Source: Thermogemmatispora aurantia (GTDB lineage Bacteria; Chloroflexota; Ktedonobacteria; Ktedonobacterales; Ktedonobacteraceae). From it: DNA of 64,000 nucleotides. Location: assembly GCF_008974285.1 (NCBI RefSeq), contig NZ_BKZV01000004.1, positions 1 to 64,000 of the forward strand, written 5' to 3'. Made by a program: the position numbers and the translations under genes. The notes below the pieces were generated by a model that had not been told where the DNA came from, did not search any database, and worked only from the letters and a program-made list of their open reading frames with translations. Shown here piece after piece: positions 37,372 to 45,966 of the stretch. Every line of letters begins with the position of its first letter. The stretch's first letter is position 1.

Positions 37372-38964
37372 ATGAAGAAGCGCGCCAATCTTCTGCAGCG
37401 ACTCTTACGCCACGTGCCGATCCGCTGGCGCCTGGTGCTGGTCTCCCTTGGCCTCTTGACTCTCCTGCTCGGCTCGCTCGGGGTGATCATCTCCCTGATT
37501 GCCGAGCAAGACCTGCTCTCCAATCAGGTCGACGTCCTCTGCAACGAGGCCCAGGTGGCCATCAAGGGCATCATGAAAGGCAATCAGGATCACCCTTTCC
37601 GCCTCTCGTACACTTTCCTACCGCCGGAGAAGCCTTCGGCGGACTTTCTCTATACCGCCTCGACCCTGGCTTTCCGCCTCGTGAGTCCCAGCACCAATGC
37701 CGCCATTCTGGCCAGCGACGGGAGCGTACTGGTGCCGGGCAGCAGCTCCCCCTTTGCCTTGCAACCTATCAATGTGCCGCCCGCTCAGGTGCAGCAGGCC
37801 CTGCAGCGCAACGACCAGCGCCCCCCCTATCTGGTGCTCAGGGGTACCAATGGGCAGCCGCAGCTGGTGGTCTTCCTGCCCCTGGTCGATACCTTCCGCG
37901 ATCACACGCTGGGCATTCTGCAGATCAGCACCTCGACGACGCCGATCGATGACTTTTTGACGACGCTGCATCTGACGCTCTTCATGGGCGTGGTGGTGCT
38001 GCTGGGCCTGGCCACGGCCCTGATCTATCCGCTGGTCAGCGTGGCCCTGCATCCGCTGGTCGAGATCGAGCGCACCAGTCAGCGCATTGCTCAGGGCGAG
38101 CTGTCGATGCGCATCGAGCCACCGCCAACGGATGATGAGATCGGGCGTCTGGCTCACTCCTTTAATCGCATGGTGGCGCGACTGGAGGAGGCTTTCCAGC
38201 GCCAGAAGCGCTTTGTTTCGGATGTCTCCCATGAGCTGCGCACGCCGCTGACGGCGCTCGGCGGGAGTCTGGAGATGTTGCTGCTGGGGGCCGATCGTGG
38301 TGACCTGGAGGCGGCGCGGCGCCTGGCGCGTGGCATGTATACTGAGGTGCAGCGTCTACAGCGCATGGTGGAAGATTTGCTGGTGCTGACGCGCCTCGAT
38401 GCGGGTCGCCTGGAGATGCGGCGTGAGTTGATCAGAGCCGATGACATTCTGGCAACGGTCTGTGAGCAGGCGGAGCACCTGGCGCATGGCCAGACGCTGC
38501 GCTGGGGTGTAGCCCCGGGAACACCGGCCCTGGTGGGCGATAAGGACCGTCTGCGTCAGGCTCTGCTCAATATTGTCGATAATGCCTTGAAATATACGCC
38601 TGCCGAGGGAACGGTCGAGCTGCAGGCCAGCCCGGCCAGCGGTGGTCTGGTCATGCTAAGCGTGCGCGATACGGGCGAGGGGATTCCGCCCGAGGCCCTG
38701 CCGCATGTCTTTGAACGTTTCTTCCGTGCCGACCCGGCCCGCAGCCGGATGGGGAGGCGGCCCGGTGGCAGCGGCTTGGGGCTGGCCATCACGCGTGAGC
38801 TGGTGGAGGCTCAGGGCGGCAAGATCCGCCTCGATAGCCGGCTGGGCGAAGGGACCACGGTCACGATTCTCTTCCCCGCCGCCGTCGATGGACGCGCCGC
38901 GGCGCGCGGTGAGGAGACGGTGCGCAGTCGCAGTCTGTCGCAGCCGGGCAGTCGGCCCTCGTGA
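37372..38964 (+). CDS. Sensor histidine kinase
   Basis: A 530-residue membrane kinase paired with the preceding regulator. A first helix (about 21-46) and a second (about 200-226) enclose an extracytoplasmic sensor of about 150 residues. They are followed by a HAMP linker (HPLVEIERTSQRIAQGELSMRI), the H-box FVSDVSHELRTPLTALGG, the N-box QALLNIVDNALKYTP, the G1 box VRDTGEGIPPEALPHVFERFF and the G2 box GGSGLGLAITRELVEAQGG. All catalytic elements are intact. The signal is unknown. The last 30 residues are basic and low in complexity. Confidence 0.95.
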   Translation: MKKRANLLQRLLRHVPIRWRLVLVSLGLLTLLLGSLGVIISLIAEQDLLSNQVDVLCNEAQVAIKGIMKGNQDHPFRLSYTFLPPEKPSADFLYTASTLAFRLVSPSTNAAILASDGSVLVPGSSSPFALQPINVPPAQVQQALQRNDQRPPYLVLRGTNGQPQLVVFLPLVDTFRDHTLGILQISTSTTPIDDFLTTLHLTLFMGVVVLLGLATALIYPLVSVALHPLVEIERTSQRIAQGELSMRIEPPPTDDEIGRLAHSFNRMVARLEEAFQRQKRFVSDVSHELRTPLTALGGSLEMLLLGADRGDLEAARRLARGMYTEVQRLQRMVEDLLVLTRLDAGRLEMRRELIRADDILATVCEQAEHLAHGQTLRWGVAPGTPALVGDKDRLRQALLNIVDNALKYTPAEGTVELQASPASGGLVMLSVRDTGEGIPPEALPHVFERFFRADPARSRMGRRPGGSGLGLAITRELVEAQGGKIRLDSRLGEGTTVTILFPAAVDGRAAARGEETVRSRSLSQPGSRPS

Positions 38965-39060
38965 GAGGAAGGCAGCGAGGCGAGCCAGCGAGCCCGCCCG
39001 CTGGAGCACGGCGGAACAGGCAACAGGAGACGGGTGAGGGAAGAGAAGAGGGAGAAGGAG

Positions 39061-39090
39061 GGGGACGCCAGCGGAAGGGCGTCCCCTTTC
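39061..39090. terminator. Bidirectional terminator, histidine kinase / cysM
   Basis: GGGGACGCC (39061-39069) pairs with GGCGTCCCC (39078-39086), followed by TTTC. It touches the stop codon of the convergent cysM-like gene. Confidence 0.7.
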
Positions 39091-40033
39091 AGCAGAGCGA
39101 AGGTTGCAGGGAGATGGTAGTATGCTCGCTCTGACCGGCGGGCTGCACGAGCCAGCGTGGCTCACTCAGGTACTTCCAGCCGCCGTCGGCCAGGATGATG
39201 ACGATCTTACCTTCTTCCATGTGCTCAGCCACGCGCAGAGCCACGTCCAGCACGGCCCCGCTCGACGGGCCGGCAAAGATCCCTTCTTGCTCCTTGAGCT
39301 GTCGCGTGCGCTCCCAGGCTTGTTGACTGGAGACCAGCAGGCGCTCATCGATGACGCCTAGATCCAGCACCGGGGGAACGAAGCCATCGGCCAGGTTGCG
39401 CAAACCCTGGATGCTGTCTCCCTGAACTGGTTCGGCCCCAATAATGCGGATGGCCGGGTTATGCTCTTTGAGGCGGCGCCCGATGCCGGTGAGCGTCCCG
39501 CCGGAGCCGAGGCCGGCCACCACCACGCTGACGTCGGGCAGATCGCGCAGCAGCTCCACCCCGGTGGTCTCATAATGGGCGGCGGGATTGGCCTCGTTCC
39601 CGTATTGGAAGAGCATCACGTAGCGCGGATCCTCTCGCGCGATCTCCTGAGCCAGGCGGATGGCGCCGTTGCTGCCCGCCGCGCCCGGCGAAGTAATCAC
39701 GGTGGCCCCGTAGAGTTCCAGCATGCGCCGCTTATCCTGTGTCCCCTTCTCCGAGACCACCGCTGTGAAGCGATAGCCCTTCATCGTGGCGATCAGGGCC
39801 AGGGCCACGCCCGTGTTGCCGCTGGTTGGCTCCAGCAGAATGGAATCGGGCTTGAGCAGGCCCCGGGCCTCAGCCTCCTCGATCATCTTGAGGGCGATAC
39901 GATCCTTGATGCTCCCCGAAGGATTGGCCCCTTCCATCTTGGCGAAGATGCGCACACGCGGGCGCGGGCTGAAACTCTTCAGCTCGATTAAGGGTGTATT
40001 GCCCACTGTCTCTAGAATATTGCTGTAATACAT
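39089..40033 (-). CDS. cysM: Cysteine synthase, CysM-like (possible O-phosphoserine sulfhydrylase)
   Basis: A 314-residue PLP enzyme. The cofactor lysine is in ANPSGSIKDR, the substrate loop in EPTSGNTGVALA and the phosphate loop in GLGSGGTLTG. Several stretches recall mycobacterial CysM, which uses O-phosphoserine and a thiocarboxylated carrier protein: VMLFQYGNEANPAAHYETTG, RNLADGFVPPVLD, EGIFAGPSSGAVL and DGGWKYLSEPRW. That assignment rests on recalled similarity; CysK/CysM activity with O-acetylserine is the alternative. No carrier (CysO/MoaD-like) gene is adjacent. It follows the decarboxylase gene by 36 bases with GAAAGGAGG, so they form an operon. Confidence 0.85.
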   Translation of the reverse strand: MYYSNILETVGNTPLIELKSFSPRPRVRIFAKMEGANPSGSIKDRIALKMIEEAEARGLLKPDSILLEPTSGNTGVALALIATMKGYRFTAVVSEKGTQDKRRMLELYGATVITSPGAAGSNGAIRLAQEIAREDPRYVMLFQYGNEANPAAHYETTGVELLRDLPDVSVVVAGLGSGGTLTGIGRRLKEHNPAIRIIGAEPVQGDSIQGLRNLADGFVPPVLDLGVIDERLLVSSQQAWERTRQLKEQEGIFAGPSSGAVLDVALRVAEHMEEGKIVIILADGGWKYLSEPRWLVQPAGQSEHTTISLQPSLC

Positions 40034-40069
40034 GATAAAAGATGTTCCCTCCTTTCAAGGGCGCTGGAA

Positions 40070-41533
40070 CTAGAGATCGCAGAGCGCCCTGCCGACGGTC
40101 AGCACCTCATCGACCATTGCCTGGATGTCGTCGGCGGTCGTGGCGTAGTGCACCAGACAGGCGCGCAGCAGCTCCTGACCGCGCAGGCGGGTGCTGGTCA
40201 GAAAGACCCGTCCGCGGCGCTGGATCTCGCGCGCCAGTTGCCGATTGAGGCGGTTGAGCAGCGTCGGCTCGTCGCGCAGAGTGGGCGGCGCGTAGCGGAA
40301 GCGTACGATGCTCAGGGGACCGCCCGAGATCAGCTCAAGCTCGGGCTGGGCCGTGACCTCATGCGCGAGCAAGCGGGCCATACTGATATTGTTGCTGATG
40401 GCGCGGGCCAGCCCGGCGCGGCCTGCTGTGCGCACCGTGGCCCAGGCATCGAGGGCGCGGAAGCGGCGCGTGCGCTGTAAGGTATATTCAGACATCCAGT
40501 TAGCGTCGTCCTCGTCGTCGCTCTGGGTCAGGCGGAAGGCGTCGTGAAGGGCGGCCCCGTGACGGACGAGGGCGCAGCCGCAGTCGATGGGGACCGAGAG
40601 CCACTTATGCTGGTCGGTGGCCAGTGAGTCAACCTGGTCGATGCCGCGGTAAAGCGGAGCGACGCGCTCGTCGAGGATGCCGAAGGCGCCGTAGGCTCCG
40701 TCGACGTGCAACCAGAGGCCCTCGCCATGGCACAGCTCGGCCAGCTCCTGTAGAGGATCAATGGCCCCGGTCTCGACGGTGCCAGCGGTAGCCGCCACGC
40801 AGAACGGACGCAGCCCGGCGGCGCGGTCCTCGTGAATGCGGCGCTCCAGGGCTGCCAGGTCCATGCGGTAGTCAGGGGTCGAGGGCACGATGTGAATCGA
40901 GGAGCTGCCCAGGCCCATTGCTTCGACCGAGCGGCGAATGCTGAAGTGGCCCTGATCGGACTGGTAGAGCACAAACGGTGGATGGTGGCCTTGCAGGCCC
41001 TCGCGGCGCACATTCCAGCCGTCTTGTTCGGCGGCCCAGTAGCGCGCGGCCTGCAGACAGGTAAAGTTGGCCTCGGAGCCGCCGCTGACGAAGACGCCGG
41101 CGCTGCCTTCCGTCGGGAGGCCGGCCAGCTCCATCATCCAGTGGACGGCGCAGCGCTCCAGCTCCTGGCCGGCGTGGTCGCCGATGCCGCAGTTAGGGTT
41201 CATGGCCGCCGCCAACGGCTTCAGCAGAATACTGGCATGGGAGGGAGCCGAGTTGATCCAGCCGGCGAAGCGCGGATGGCCATTGCCCTGGGGATAGGGC
41301 AGAATCAGCTCGCGCAGCAGTGTCAGCGTCTCTTCAAAAGGCTGTCCCTCCTCGGGCAGGCTCTGCCCACTGATCTGCTGGCGTATTTCAACAGGCAAAG
41401 GCTGCCAGACGGGGCGCTCCTCAATGCCGCTGAGGTAGCGCTCTAACTCGTCGAGAACCAGATCACCGTAGCGACGCAGACGCTCTGGCTCAAAGGCAAG
41501 ACCGGTATCGGTCCGAAAGCCTGTCACAGTCAT
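40070..41533 (-). CDS. PLP-dependent amino acid decarboxylase (group II, AADC/GAD-like)
   Basis: A 487-residue group II decarboxylase. Landmarks are HPRFAGWINSAPSHASIL, VFVSGGSEANFTCL (the Gly-Ser-Glu-Ala-Asn motif), TAGTVETGAIDPL, HVDGAYGAFG with the PLP aspartate, and the cofactor lysine in ATDQHKWLSVP. Substrates of this group include aromatic amino acids, glutamate, aspartate and cysteine-related acids; the sequence alone does not decide. Its operon with a cysteine synthase makes a sulphur amino acid or phosphoserine-derived substrate worth testing. ATG 41533 was chosen; an in-frame ATG 13 codons earlier lacks a site. Confidence 0.88.
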   Translation of the reverse strand: MTVTGFRTDTGLAFEPERLRRYGDLVLDELERYLSGIEERPVWQPLPVEIRQQISGQSLPEEGQPFEETLTLLRELILPYPQGNGHPRFAGWINSAPSHASILLKPLAAAMNPNCGIGDHAGQELERCAVHWMMELAGLPTEGSAGVFVSGGSEANFTCLQAARYWAAEQDGWNVRREGLQGHHPPFVLYQSDQGHFSIRRSVEAMGLGSSSIHIVPSTPDYRMDLAALERRIHEDRAAGLRPFCVAATAGTVETGAIDPLQELAELCHGEGLWLHVDGAYGAFGILDERVAPLYRGIDQVDSLATDQHKWLSVPIDCGCALVRHGAALHDAFRLTQSDDEDDANWMSEYTLQRTRRFRALDAWATVRTAGRAGLARAISNNISMARLLAHEVTAQPELELISGGPLSIVRFRYAPPTLRDEPTLLNRLNRQLAREIQRRGRVFLTSTRLRGQELLRACLVHYATTADDIQAMVDEVLTVGRALCDL

Positions 41534-41607
41534 AGTGATGAGATCTAACTCCTTTCCTTTCCCTCCAAGCATGCCACTGCTGTCTGAAATTTGGGCGCAG
41601 GCTTGCT

Positions 41608-41623
41608 AAAAATTCGCTGAATC
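41608..41623 (+). repeat. AAAATTCGCTGAA element, copy 3
   Basis: AAAAATTCGCTGAATC, preceded by AGGCTTGCT as in the flank of copy 2. It lies in the divergent spacer between the decarboxylase and the DoxX-Rieske gene, where no clear promoter could be identified for either side. Confidence 0.6.
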
Positions 41624-41820
41624 TGAGCCGTCCAGGAGAGTAGTTCACAGAAACTTTACATTTTTTTGTCAGTTGCTTGATCTCTCCTCAGTAAGGTAGG
41701 GGCGAAAGCGATCCGCACGGAAGGCAGCTGGCTGGCGCGGTCAGGCGGAGAGCGGAGAGCAATGGTGCTTGTCGGCCAGCCAGGAAGATGTTTTCAAACC
41801 TGCAAGGGTGGAAGGAGACC

Positions 41821-43080
41821 ATGACATCTGGTTCGTCTTCGAAGAAGCGGCCCGCTTATCTGGAGCCGACCCAGAAGCTGCCAGCCGCGGCTCAACCCGG
41901 AAGCGGCAAAAGCCGCGGGCGCTGGGGCTTTCCGCCTGTGGCGCTACTGCCCCTGCGCCTCTTTCTGGGGATTACCTTTCTCTATGCGGGCCTGCAAAAG
42001 TTCAGCGATCCACAGTTTTTTCATCCCGGTACCCCTGGCTACATCGGTAACCAGCTGATCAACTTTGCCCGCGGCTCGCCCCTCCATAATGTCCTGATTT
42101 ATGTAGCGCTACCCCATGCCACGGCGGTCGGCTTGCTGGTGGCCCTGGGCGAGATCGCCATCGGCATTGGCACGCTGCTCGGCTTGCTGCTGCGCCCCGC
42201 GGCGTTCGGTGGCTTGTTGCTCAGCCTGATCTTCTTCTTGACGGCGAGCTGGCATGTCTATCCCTATTTTTATGGATCAGACATCGTGTTCGTCTTTTGC
42301 TGGATCACGCTGCTCCTGGTCGGGCCCCTGCACACCGGGCTGCCGAGCGTCGATGGCTATCTGCTGCAGCTCTTTGGGCCTGAAGATGGACACTGGCCCC
42401 GATCCATCTTCGCCCGTGTACTTCTGATCGTGCTGGGGGTCAACAGCGCACAAGAGCTAGAAGCCTGGCTCTCTCCGTCTTCTGCAGCTGCGGTAGCGGC
42501 TCGCCCACAGGGCCAGGTGCGGCGGTCTGTTCAGTGGCAGCATCAGCGCGAGGTTCGGCGCAGCTTTATCCTGGGCCTGCTCGCCGGCGGCCTGGCCACG
42601 GTTGTGCTGGGTCTGGGCAGCAGCCTGCTCCTGGTGCGTAGCTTCCTGGGAGAGCGGCAGGGAACGCTGCGCGCTCCTCTGGTGCGGAGTGGTGCGTCGG
42701 CGACCTCCTCGTCGAGCGGAGCCTCTACGGCCACGGCGAACGCGGGGGCTGGTACAGGCACGAGTGGTGGCACGATCATTGCTCGTAAGGCGTCTTTGGC
42801 CAGCAACAGTGCTCTTTCCTTTACGGTTCCCAGCACAGGCGATCCTGGCATTCTTGTCCATCTGCCCTCGGATCAGTTTGTTGCCTATGACGCTGTCTGC
42901 ACGCATGCGGGCTGCCAGGTTGAATATGATCCTTCCAGTCAGTTACTGATTTGCCCCTGTCACGGTGCTACTTATGATCCCGCCCAGGGGGCGCGTGTAG
43001 TGAGTGGGCCGGCCCCTGCGCCACTGAGTAGCGTCTCGATCCGCATTGATAGCGCTGGTGATATCATCGCCCTCCCCTGA
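41821..43080 (+). CDS. DoxX/DoxD-like membrane domain fused to a Rieske [2Fe-2S] domain
   Basis: A 419-residue fusion. Residues about 40-200 are a four-helix DoxX/DoxD-like membrane domain (LLPLRLFLGITFLYAGLQKF, LVALGEIAIGIGTLLGLLLRP, LIFFLTASWHVYPYFYGSD). After a linker with a further helix (FILGLLAGGLATVVLGLGSSLLLV) and a Ser/Ala/Thr-rich spacer, residues 325-419 are a Rieske domain. Its ligands are C360-x-H362 and C378-x-x-H381 (CTHAGC, CPCHGA). DoxD domains occur in thiosulfate:quinone oxidoreductase, so quinone-linked electron transfer is a reasonable inference. The start is ATG 41821 after GGAAGGAG; the spacing is short, and ATG 41788 is the alternative. Confidence 0.85.
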   Translation: MTSGSSSKKRPAYLEPTQKLPAAAQPGSGKSRGRWGFPPVALLPLRLFLGITFLYAGLQKFSDPQFFHPGTPGYIGNQLINFARGSPLHNVLIYVALPHATAVGLLVALGEIAIGIGTLLGLLLRPAAFGGLLLSLIFFLTASWHVYPYFYGSDIVFVFCWITLLLVGPLHTGLPSVDGYLLQLFGPEDGHWPRSIFARVLLIVLGVNSAQELEAWLSPSSAAAVAARPQGQVRRSVQWQHQREVRRSFILGLLAGGLATVVLGLGSSLLLVRSFLGERQGTLRAPLVRSGASATSSSSGASTATANAGAGTGTSGGTIIARKASLASNSALSFTVPSTGDPGILVHLPSDQFVAYDAVCTHAGCQVEYDPSSQLLICPCHGATYDPAQGARVVSGPAPAPLSSVSIRIDSAGDIIALP

Positions 43081-43213
43081 GTGGACTGGGCGTCGTGCTC
43101 CGGTGCTGGGCCACTTACGCTGGCCTGGCCGGCTCGCGCGAACCGCCTCGTCTCTCTCCCCCATTGGCGGCTCGGCGGCCTCGCCGCCCCGGGCGTCAAT
43201 GGGGCTCGTGCTA

Positions 43214-43243
43214 TTGTGAGTAACTCACCATATGAGGTAAAAT
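43214..43243 (+). promoter_or_regulatory. leuC promoter with internal palindrome
   Basis: TTGTGA (43214-43219), an 18-base spacer and TAAAAT (43238-43243). The perfect palindrome GTGAGT-A-ACTCAC (43216-43228) overlaps the -35 box and spacer, where a bound repressor would compete with polymerase. The leader to ATG 43444 is about 195 bases and contains GC hairpins (around 43365-43405) but no evident leader peptide. Confidence 0.6.
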
Positions 43244-43443
43244 AGAGGAACAGATAGAGGGCGGAAACACCATTGCCTGCTGCTTTCCCAACCTTTTTGT
43301 TTTATCCTGCTTTTTCCTGCATAGCGAGCAGAGGCTATGCGTTCAGGCAGGCCCGCCGCGCAGACAAGCCCGCGTTGGGGCAGGCTTGTTGAGCGAGCAG
43401 AGCGGCCCGCAGCCAGACTCAGACAGGAACTGGAGAGAGAAGT

Positions 43444-44853
43444 ATGCCAAAGTCCATGTTTGAGAAGATCTGGGAGGCGCATGTTGTGCGCGACGTTCCC
43501 GGAGAGTCAACTATTCTCTATATCGACCGTCACCTGGTGCATGAGGCGACCTCGCCGCAAGCCTTCGCTGGCCTCAAGGCGGCGGGACGCAAGGTCAGGC
43601 GCCCCGATGCCACAATTGCGGTGCTTGACCACAATGTGCCGACCCTCCAGGTGCGCGGCAGGCGGGTGCTGGAGCTTGTGGACCAGGCGAGTGCGCTCTG
43701 CATCACGACGATGGAGCAGCACGCCCGCGAGTTCGGCATTACGCTCTTCGATATGAACGACGAGCGTCAGGGGATCGTGCACATTATCGGCCCTGAGCAG
43801 GGCCTGACGCTTCCCGGGATGACCATCGTCTGTGGCGATTCGCATACCTCGACGCATGGGGCAGTAGGCGCGCTGGCCTTTGGCATCGGCACCAGCGAGA
43901 TCGAGCATGTGCTGGCGACGCAGTGCCTGTTGCAGAAGAAGCCACGCTCGATGAATATCCGCATCGAGGGGAGCCTTGGCCCGGGCATTACCGCCAAGGA
44001 TATTGCGCTCTATATGATTGGGCGCCTGGGTACGGGCGTGGGCACGGGCCATGTGGTTGAGTTCAGCGGCTCGGCGGTGCGCAGTCTCTCAATGGAGGGC
44101 CGCATGACGCTCTGTAACATGGCCATCGAGGCGGGTGCGCGGGCTGGCATGGTGGCCCCCGATGAGACAACCTTTGCGTATCTGAAAGGCCGCCCCTTCG
44201 CTCCCAAAGGCGCCCTCTTCGAGAAGGCGGTTGAGGCCTGGAAGCAGCTGCCGAGCGATCCCGGTGCCCACTTCGATACAGTGCACGAGATCAATATCGA
44301 CGGGCTGGCCCCGCAAGTGACCTGGGGCACCAATCCGGGGATGGTGGTCGATGTGACCGGGCGGGTGCCCGATCCTGCCGACGAACCTGATCCGCAGAAG
44401 CGTCGCGCCTATGAGCGCGCCCTGGAGTATATGGGCCTGGAGCCAGGCCAGAAGATTACCGATATCCGCGTCGATACGGTCTTTATTGGCTCCTGCACGA
44501 ACTCGCGCCTGGAGGACCTGCGTCTGGCGGCGCAGATGGTCAAGGGCCGCCATGTGGCGCCAGGTGTGCGGGCCCTGGTGGTGCCTGGCTCGATGCAGGT
44601 GCGGCGCATGGCTGAGGAGGAGGGCCTGGCCGATATTTTCCGCGAGGCCGGCTTCGAGTGGCGCGCCTCCGGCTGCAGTATGTGCATCGCCATGAATGGC
44701 GACCGCCTGAGCGAGGGCGAGCGCTGTGCCTCCACCAGCAACCGCAATTTCGAGGGCCGTCAGGGCAAGGGCGGACGTACTCACCTGGTCAGTCCGCCGA
44801 TGGCCGCCGCCGCCGCGATCGCGGGCCACTTTGTCGATATCCGCGATTTCTAG
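43444..44853 (+). CDS. leuC: 3-isopropylmalate dehydratase large subunit
   Basis: A 469-residue aconitase-family protein that with LeuD isomerises 2- to 3-isopropylmalate. Motifs: [48 protein letters not shown], and the [4Fe-4S] cysteines in [13 protein letters not shown] and [13 protein letters not shown]. The ending [10 protein letters not shown]-like stretch and [14 protein letters not shown] are standard. The length is that of the bacterial LeuC rather than the shorter archaeal/homoaconitase type. GGAGAGAGAAGT precedes the ATG. leuD follows after 241 bases. Confidence 0.97.
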   Translation: MPKSMFEKIWEAHVVRDVPGESTILYIDRHLVHEATSPQAFAGLKAAGRKVRRPDATIAVLDHNVPTLQVRGRRVLELVDQASALCITTMEQHAREFGITLFDMNDERQGIVHIIGPEQGLTLPGMTIVCGDSHTSTHGAVGALAFGIGTSEIEHVLATQCLLQKKPRSMNIRIEGSLGPGITAKDIALYMIGRLGTGVGTGHVVEFSGSAVRSLSMEGRMTLCNMAIEAGARAGMVAPDETTFAYLKGRPFAPKGALFEKAVEAWKQLPSDPGAHFDTVHEINIDGLAPQVTWGTNPGMVVDVTGRVPDPADEPDPQKRRAYERALEYMGLEPGQKITDIRVDTVFIGSCTNSRLEDLRLAAQMVKGRHVAPGVRALVVPGSMQVRRMAEEEGLADIFREAGFEWRASGCSMCIAMNGDRLSEGERCASTSNRNFEGRQGKGGRTHLVSPPMAAAAAIAGHFVDIRDF

Positions 44854-45094
44854 GATGTGGCAGCGCCTGATCTGGCTGGGGCGGGCCTCTTCCTCGTGTC
44901 GACTCGCCCGCCCGCCCGCTTGCCACTCACCCCGCTCAACCAGGCCTGGCCAGCGGGGTATCTCAAGATGGAGAGCGCCGGCAGAGCGGCAGATCTTTCT
45001 TCAGATCCCCCTACCGGTAGACAGTTAGCCAGTGGCTAGCTAGCTCAGCTCAGGACGGCAGTGAGAGCCTTGCAGAAGGAGGCAGAGCGAGACA

Positions 45095-45715
45095 ATGGAA
45101 CCCTTTACGCGCCTGAAGGGGCTGGTCGCCCCGCTGAATCGGACTAACGTCAATACGGATGAGATTACGCCGGCACGCTTCTTGAAGACGATTAGCCGCA
45201 CCGGCTTCGCCCAGGCCCTGTTTGCTAACTGGCGCTACCTGGGCGACGATCAGACGCCCAACCCCGATTTCGTCCTCAATCAGCCCCGCTATCAGGGGGC
45301 GACGATCTTGCTGGCCGGCGATAATTTCGGCTGCGGCTCTTCGCGCGAGCATGCTCCCTGGGCGATCCGCGAGTACGGCTTTCGCTGTGTGATCGCTCCC
45401 AGCTTCGCCGATATCTTCTACAATAACTGCTTCAACAATGGTATTCTGCCGGTGACACTCCCCGAGCCAACGGTGCTGGAGCTGTTCAAGGAGGTCGAGG
45501 CGACCGAGGGCTATACTCTGGAGGTCGATCTGGAGGCCCAGACGGTGACGACGCCCGAGGGGCGCGTCTTCCAGTTCCCGATCGATGCTTTCCGCAAGCA
45601 GGCTATGCTGCAGGGCCTCGACAATATCGGCTGGACGCTCTCGCATCTCGATGAGATCCGCGCCTTTGAGGAGCGTCGGCAGCAAGAAGCTCCCTGGGTC
45701 TTCAGCCTCAAGTGA
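45095..45715 (+). CDS. leuD: 3-isopropylmalate dehydratase small subunit
   Basis: A 206-residue swivelling-domain partner of LeuC. Characteristic motifs are [14 protein letters not shown], the substrate loop [39 protein letters not shown] and [12 protein letters not shown]. The length is normal. AAGGAGG lies upstream of the ATG. The 241-base gap from leuC has only a small TAGCCA/TGGCTA hairpin (about 45027-45038), so both genes may be on one transcript. A terminator overlaps its stop codon. Confidence 0.97.
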   Translation: MEPFTRLKGLVAPLNRTNVNTDEITPARFLKTISRTGFAQALFANWRYLGDDQTPNPDFVLNQPRYQGATILLAGDNFGCGSSREHAPWAIREYGFRCVIAPSFADIFYNNCFNNGILPVTLPEPTVLELFKEVEATEGYTLEVDLEAQTVTTPEGRVFQFPIDAFRKQAMLQGLDNIGWTLSHLDEIRAFEERRQQEAPWVFSLK

Positions 45716-45731
45716 CAAGGGTGTCACTTTT
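45711..45731 (+). terminator. leuCD terminator
   Basis: AGTGACA (45711-45717, containing the leuD stop) pairs with TGTCACT (45722-45728) over a 4-base loop, then TTTT. It separates leuCD from the dehydrogenase complex genes. Confidence 0.75.
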
Positions 45732-45966
45732 CCGTTGTGGTCTCGGCTGCGCCGCCCTTCGTCCCGCCTTCCGCTGCCGGGCTGTCTGTGGCCGTTCGAT
45801 TGGCCAGGCAAGGCCAGTCAGGAGGGTGTGACGGAGCAGAGCGGCGCGGCTGCGAGCAAGGACGTCAGCAGACCGGTCACTCCGTCGCGGATGTGTGTGC
45901 GGCCAGCGAGCGCCAGGCTGCGGCCCGCCTCCGCGCGGAGCGAATACACAAGAAAAGGAGCGCAAA

